In this document: positions 60,311 through 64,000 of the stretch, in pieces | Layout of the letters: each line of letters opens with the position of its first letter | Numbering within the stretch: the stretch's first letter is position 1 | From: Norana najaformis | Taxonomy: Eukaryota; Annelida; Clitellata; Crassiclitellata; Hormogastridae | Assembly (NCBI GenBank): GCA_964023275.1 | Contig: OZ029914.1 | Coordinates: forward strand, 46,139,838 to 46,203,837 | DNA: 64,000 bases | Direction of reading: 5' to 3' | Translations under genes and position numbers: made by a program | Notes under the pieces: generated by a model | Told to the model about the DNA's origin: nothing | Seen by the model: only the letters and a program-made list of their open reading frames with translations | The model's database searches: none

Positions 60311-60769
60311 GCATACATGTAGGCTTCAGTATGCATGCATCAAGACACTTAATATAGCGCCGCTTCTATCAAGTTAAACAGTAGCAATGTACAGTAGAAG
60401 AATGTTTTAGAAGAACCAGAAAAAGGTACAAGACACCCATCGTGTTTCAATCGTCTTCAAGTGTTATTAGATGCGTCCTAAGTCAGAGAGGTTGTCGAGA
60501 GATACCGTGTAGAGAACGAAATCCGGTTTCTGGGAGAACAGATGGAAAATGGCAGAGTAGTTGTTGCGGTGGGTGGTGTTTAGTTTGGGGAAAAATGGTA
60601 ATTTAATTATTTCCTAGATGTATCCAAAGCATCATACTCGAGTGTAGTATCAGCACGGACTGCGGAGGACATGTTGTTTCCGCCCTGAGGTAAGACTACC
60701 CAAGGCCAGGTAAGGCCAGTCGAGGTCACTTACCTACAGCACACTTCAATCTTCCCAACCCTCCTATCT

Positions 60770-61258
60770 TCGTCGGTTATTTACAATACGACCGCTTCGC
60801 TCAACCCGCTCCTCTTCTGCCCTAACACTTCTCCACCCTCCCGTCACCTCATTCTTAAAATTTGGTAGTCGCTCCATAGCCATAGCTGCCCCACCACTCT
60901 GGAATAAACTTCCCCCAGAACTGCGACAGTTTTCTGACTCATCATACAAACTCACCGATGCTCCACCGCTTGCAATTTCTGCTTCGGCCTTTCATTCAAA
61001 ACTCAAAACATTCCTCTTTCACAGATCCTATCCTGACACCCCTTTTCCCTCTTATCTCTCTTTCCTCTCCAACTCCAAACACCTCCCCCCATAGCTGCCA
61101 CGCTATCTCTCCGTCTGACTTTTGGATCTTGACCTGTAACCGAACCCTTTTGCCTATCGATTTTGTTTTGACTGAGCGCCTGTGAATAAACTGGTCCCCT
61201 CGGCGCGGCTTTCGTTGGGCGCTGTAGAAATATCGGAATTACGATCACGATTACGATT
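60770..61258 (+). mobile_element. CR1/L2-like LINE, longest copy (C-terminus plus 3' UTR)
   Basis: This 5'-truncated sense copy encodes, with frame breaks, SRSIAIAAPPLWNKLPPELR and then SFHSKLKTFLFH. That is the hallmark C-terminus (..AAP.LWN.LP..lR..F...LKT.LF) of CR1/L2-type ORF2 proteins. A 250-base 3' UTR ends GGGCGCTGTAGAAAT and an ATTACG-type tail. It is the reference for the other copies in this window. Confidence 0.85.
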
Positions 61259-61261
61259 ATA

Positions 61262-61392
61262 AGGATAAGTTTAGGTTAAATTAGGTCAGGTTAGGTCAGG
61301 TCAGATTAGGTCAGGTCAGAATTAGGTCAGGTCAGTTCGGATTAGGTCAGGTCAGAATTAGGTCAGGTCAGTTCAGATTAGGTCAGGTCGTA
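61262..61392. repeat. AGGTC/TTAGGTCAGG tandem repeat
   Basis: Degenerate units of TTAGGTCAGGTCAG begin right at the LINE tail, so the array may have grown from it. It is not a telomeric TTAGGG repeat. Confidence 0.85.
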
Positions 61393-61644
61393 AAAGACAC
61401 CGTTGCAAACAGTGGAGTTCTGTGAAGCACGTGATATGTACAGAATGCGGGACACGGCATATCGGTTGTAATGAATCAGGGTTATTTGGAAACGATCATT
61501 ATAATTATGTTGAATTGAACGTCTGTTTCCACCAAATTTTACGGTTGTGGTTTTCTTTTCGAAAACTAAATCGACATGTGCTTAAGCGCACATAGACCTG
61601 TTGTCTGCTGCCTGTGATCAAGATATCATGTGTAGCCTTTACAC

Positions 61645-62173
61645 TAGGGTTGCCAACTTTTGATTCTGCCAATCAGGGACGCCCGCATGACTCGATATGC
61701 CAGTACCAATTTACCTTGTCCACATGACTGTATGTCGCCTCATGTAGGATCTACTGCAAATAGTCGTTAAAAATTACAGTCAAATGATTTGACTCAAATC
61801 ATCAAGAGACAAATGGCCTGTATATAAAATTTGAAACAACTTCAAGAGCAAAACGTTTTTTAATTTCAAGGAACCTACCAGGCTTCAGGGCCTAGCACGA
61901 GCGAAGACCATATATATACATGAATGATGCCTGCAATTTGCAGATGTCATTTATTGGGTCTACTAACCTAACTACCCTTTCTATTCTATGGTCACTCTGC
62001 AAAACTTATTTACCGCCGGCTGTTCGAGTTTAGTGTGCGAAAAGAAGAACAAGATTTAGTGAAGTGGATATTTACGCCAAGTTCCGGGACAGTTTGGGAT
62101 CAATCCGGGACACGGAGCGCATAAGGCCGATTCCGGGACTGTCCAGGCGAATCCGGGACGGTTGGCAGCCCTA
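61645..62173. mobile_element. MITE-like element with terminal inverted repeats (hAT-like)
   Basis: Ends TAGGGTTGCCAAC and GTTGGCAGCCCTA are inverted repeats (12 of 13 match). Flanking 8-mers CTTTACAC and ATTTACAT agree at 6 of 8 positions, as expected for an aged 8-bp target duplication. The right side has several GGGAC/GTCC motifs. About 529 bases with no transposase frame. Confidence 0.6.
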
Positions 62174-63317
62174 ATTTACATGTAGTGGAAATCCTGGACT
62201 CAGGCTATTCTTTTCATACAGTAAGAACCTCAGTCACGTGATGTTTGAAATGCTTCAGCCTTTATTGTAAAAATTTTGTTCATAAGGAACTTACAGTACT
62301 TACGAAATAGGCCTACTCGGCATTTAGGTCTGTTTTAGATCTAATCTAATGGCTTCTATAGCGCCGTTGTCATTATGCTCAAGGCATCAATCAATAGATA
62401 ATTGCACGCTCTGTTGCTATTAAGCTTTTTGGGCGCAGTATACGGTAAACCTTCATGAAAAGCGTCCAGTATATTGAAACTTTCTGCTCCTTGATTTGTT
62501 TGCTGCTGAGTGAAAAACCAAACCCGGATCCATCCACTCAACCGTCTTTCCATCTCTCGCAAACCAACCCACCGCAACAGCTGCTCTTCTATAATGTAAA
62601 TGTATATATATATTGATATAATATATATAATATATATATACATTTGATTTAGACTATAGGGCCTATTTTTAGAATATCTGCCCCACTTAATCTACAAAAT
62701 ATAGCTTCTCAAAATGTGGATAAATTTCGAAAAAATTGGGAAATGAGTTTAAAACTGAATTCGATTAAGCTGGAAGTGTTGAATATTTTGGTGAAAACCG
62801 CATGTTTTTATCGCAACTAGTTATAAAGTTATAACTGTTTAAATACTCACGTCTCTACGCGAATATTTCCGAAAAATCGTGAGTTAAGGTTTCATATGAA
62901 TTAACTCTCTGCTGTAAATTAAACAGATTTTTATTTGTCAAATTGTTGCTGTGTAGCCTAAAGTTGAACTTGGGATTGTTTGAAAAAGTTATATTTAGCC
63001 TGTATGTGTAGCTTTTAAAAAGCACTATATTGGGCTTGTTATAATTAGACCTCCTAGCCTTCTGACCCCATTTTGGCGTGTTGATTTCCGACTTAGGCTG
63101 CGTTCTTTCGCGCTCGCTCACAATCCCTCAGTTTCATTGAAAGTTAAGGGGTAGAGGTGCCAGGTGGAGGTTTTGCCCACGGCGCAAAACACTCTGTGGT
63201 GAGGACATCATGGCCAGCCTAGCAGTTCTGTGGGGAAAACCCGGACTGAGGCTATTCATACACTGTGGGAGTGACTTATTGAAGTCTTAGAAAGACTTGT
63301 TTTGTTCGCAGTTTTGA

Positions 63318-63650
63318 GTGCTTGACTAATCATACAAACTCATCTATGCTTCACCGCTTGCAATTTCTGCTTCGGCCTTTCACTCAAAACTGAAAACATT
63401 CCTCTTTCACAGATCCTATCCTGATACCCATTCTTCCTCTTATCTCTCTCTCCTCTCCAACCCCAAACGCCATCCCACATAGCTGCCACGCTGTCTCTTC
63501 GTCTGACTTTTGGATCTTGACCTGTAACCAAACCCTTTTGCCTATCGATTTTATTTTGATTGAGCGCCTGCGAATAAGCTGGTCCCTGCGACGTGGCTTT
63601 CGTTGGGCGCTGTAGAAATCTCGGAATTACGATTACGATTACGATGATGC
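63318..63650 (+). mobile_element. CR1/L2-like LINE, 5'-truncated, young-looking
   Basis: Sense copy from TCATACAAACTCATC to the tail ATTACGATTACGATTACG. It is very similar to 60940-61256, with only scattered differences, suggesting fairly recent insertions of one family. Confidence 0.82.
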
Positions 63651-64000
63651 TCAGCGTTTCGCATTAAAAACTGATGACGACTTTGGTCCACATTTCAGTT
63701 GACATTCAGTTTGAAAAATAAGTAGTCACTTTAGACTAATTCTGCCTGCATTTTCAATCACTTAGTAAACTTTTTTAGGTCTGCAAATAGACCGAAGTTT
63801 ACTTTTCTGATAAGAATTTTATTAATTAAACGATCGTCTTATGTTGATCCACTAGGGTAACTCTGTATGTAAGCCGGTAGGTCCCGCAACTTTAGGGGGC
63901 CCGGGCCAGAAATTTAAAATGAGGGGCCCACGCAGAGCCTCATGAATAATACAAACAGACCCAGAGGGACCATTTGTGTAATCCGGGGTGGTCCAGAAAA

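Larger units (their letters stand above)
58613..64000. other. GPX 3' UTR and downstream intergenic DNA, no further gene seen
   Basis: Only the GPX 3' UTR (to about 59085) is genic. The rest has TATG satellites, two LINE copies, an AGGTC tract and a MITE-like element, listed separately. 62.2-63.3 kb is AT-rich and featureless apart from a short TATA tract near 62.6 kb. The last 150 bases hold no feature I can name. Confidence 0.6.

Noticed and set aside
59335-60357. Several frames of MYVCMYV-type proteins
   Set aside because: They are translations of TATG tetranucleotide repeats.
61262-61392. Interstitial telomere repeat
   Set aside because: Units are TTAGGTCAGG-like and not TTAGGG, and they abut a LINE tail.

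Overview
The window is nuclear DNA from an intron-rich animal. The evidence is spliced genes with GT-AG introns, LINE and SINE debris, and very dense mini- and microsatellites. Gene content and repeat style suggest an invertebrate bilaterian, perhaps a mollusc or another lophotrochozoan. That placement is inference; nothing here fixes the species. I see no bacterial, viral or LTR-type material.

Four conserved genes could be traced exon by exon. (1) Minus strand, 372-9486: the 5' three coding exons (800 codons) of a TEX2 homologue, an ER membrane lipid-transfer protein with PH-like and SMP domains; the rest lies beyond base 1. (2) Minus strand, 18004-31217: a complete eIF4G2/DAP5/NAT1 homologue in 21 coding exons, whose phases join without a break into 1026 codons plus stop. 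It appears to start at a CUG, at the position where the human gene starts at GUG. (3) Plus strand, 33635-44985: a complete sorting nexin of the SNX9/18/33 family (SH3, PX, BAR) in 16 coding exons, 553 codons. (4) Plus strand, 55149-58612: a GPX4-like glutathione peroxidase with an in-frame TGA at the selenocysteine position, a SECIS-like hairpin in its 3' UTR and a poly(A) signal just after it.

DAP5 and the sorting nexin are divergently arranged, with 2.4 kb between their start codons. Regions 9.5-18 kb, 45-55 kb and 58.6-64 kb hold no gene I can support. They contain 5'-truncated CR1/L2-like LINE copies with an (ATTACG)n tail, tRNA-derived SINEs, a MITE-like element with terminal inverted repeats, two sequence-identical tandem duplications (488 bp and 834 bp) and long simple repeats.

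The most unusual pattern is that several intronic minisatellites are built from splice junctions. In the sorting nexin (intron 5) and DAP5 (intron 7) the array begins at the authentic 5' splice site, and each unit repeats a donor-like AG|GT. DAP5 intron 9, which has a GC donor, holds an array of consensus-like CAG|GTAAAT units. Sorting nexin intron 15 is filled with units resembling 3' splice sites. The genes are housekeeping functions (lipid transfer, translation initiation, endocytosis, lipid-peroxide repair) and show no shared pathway.
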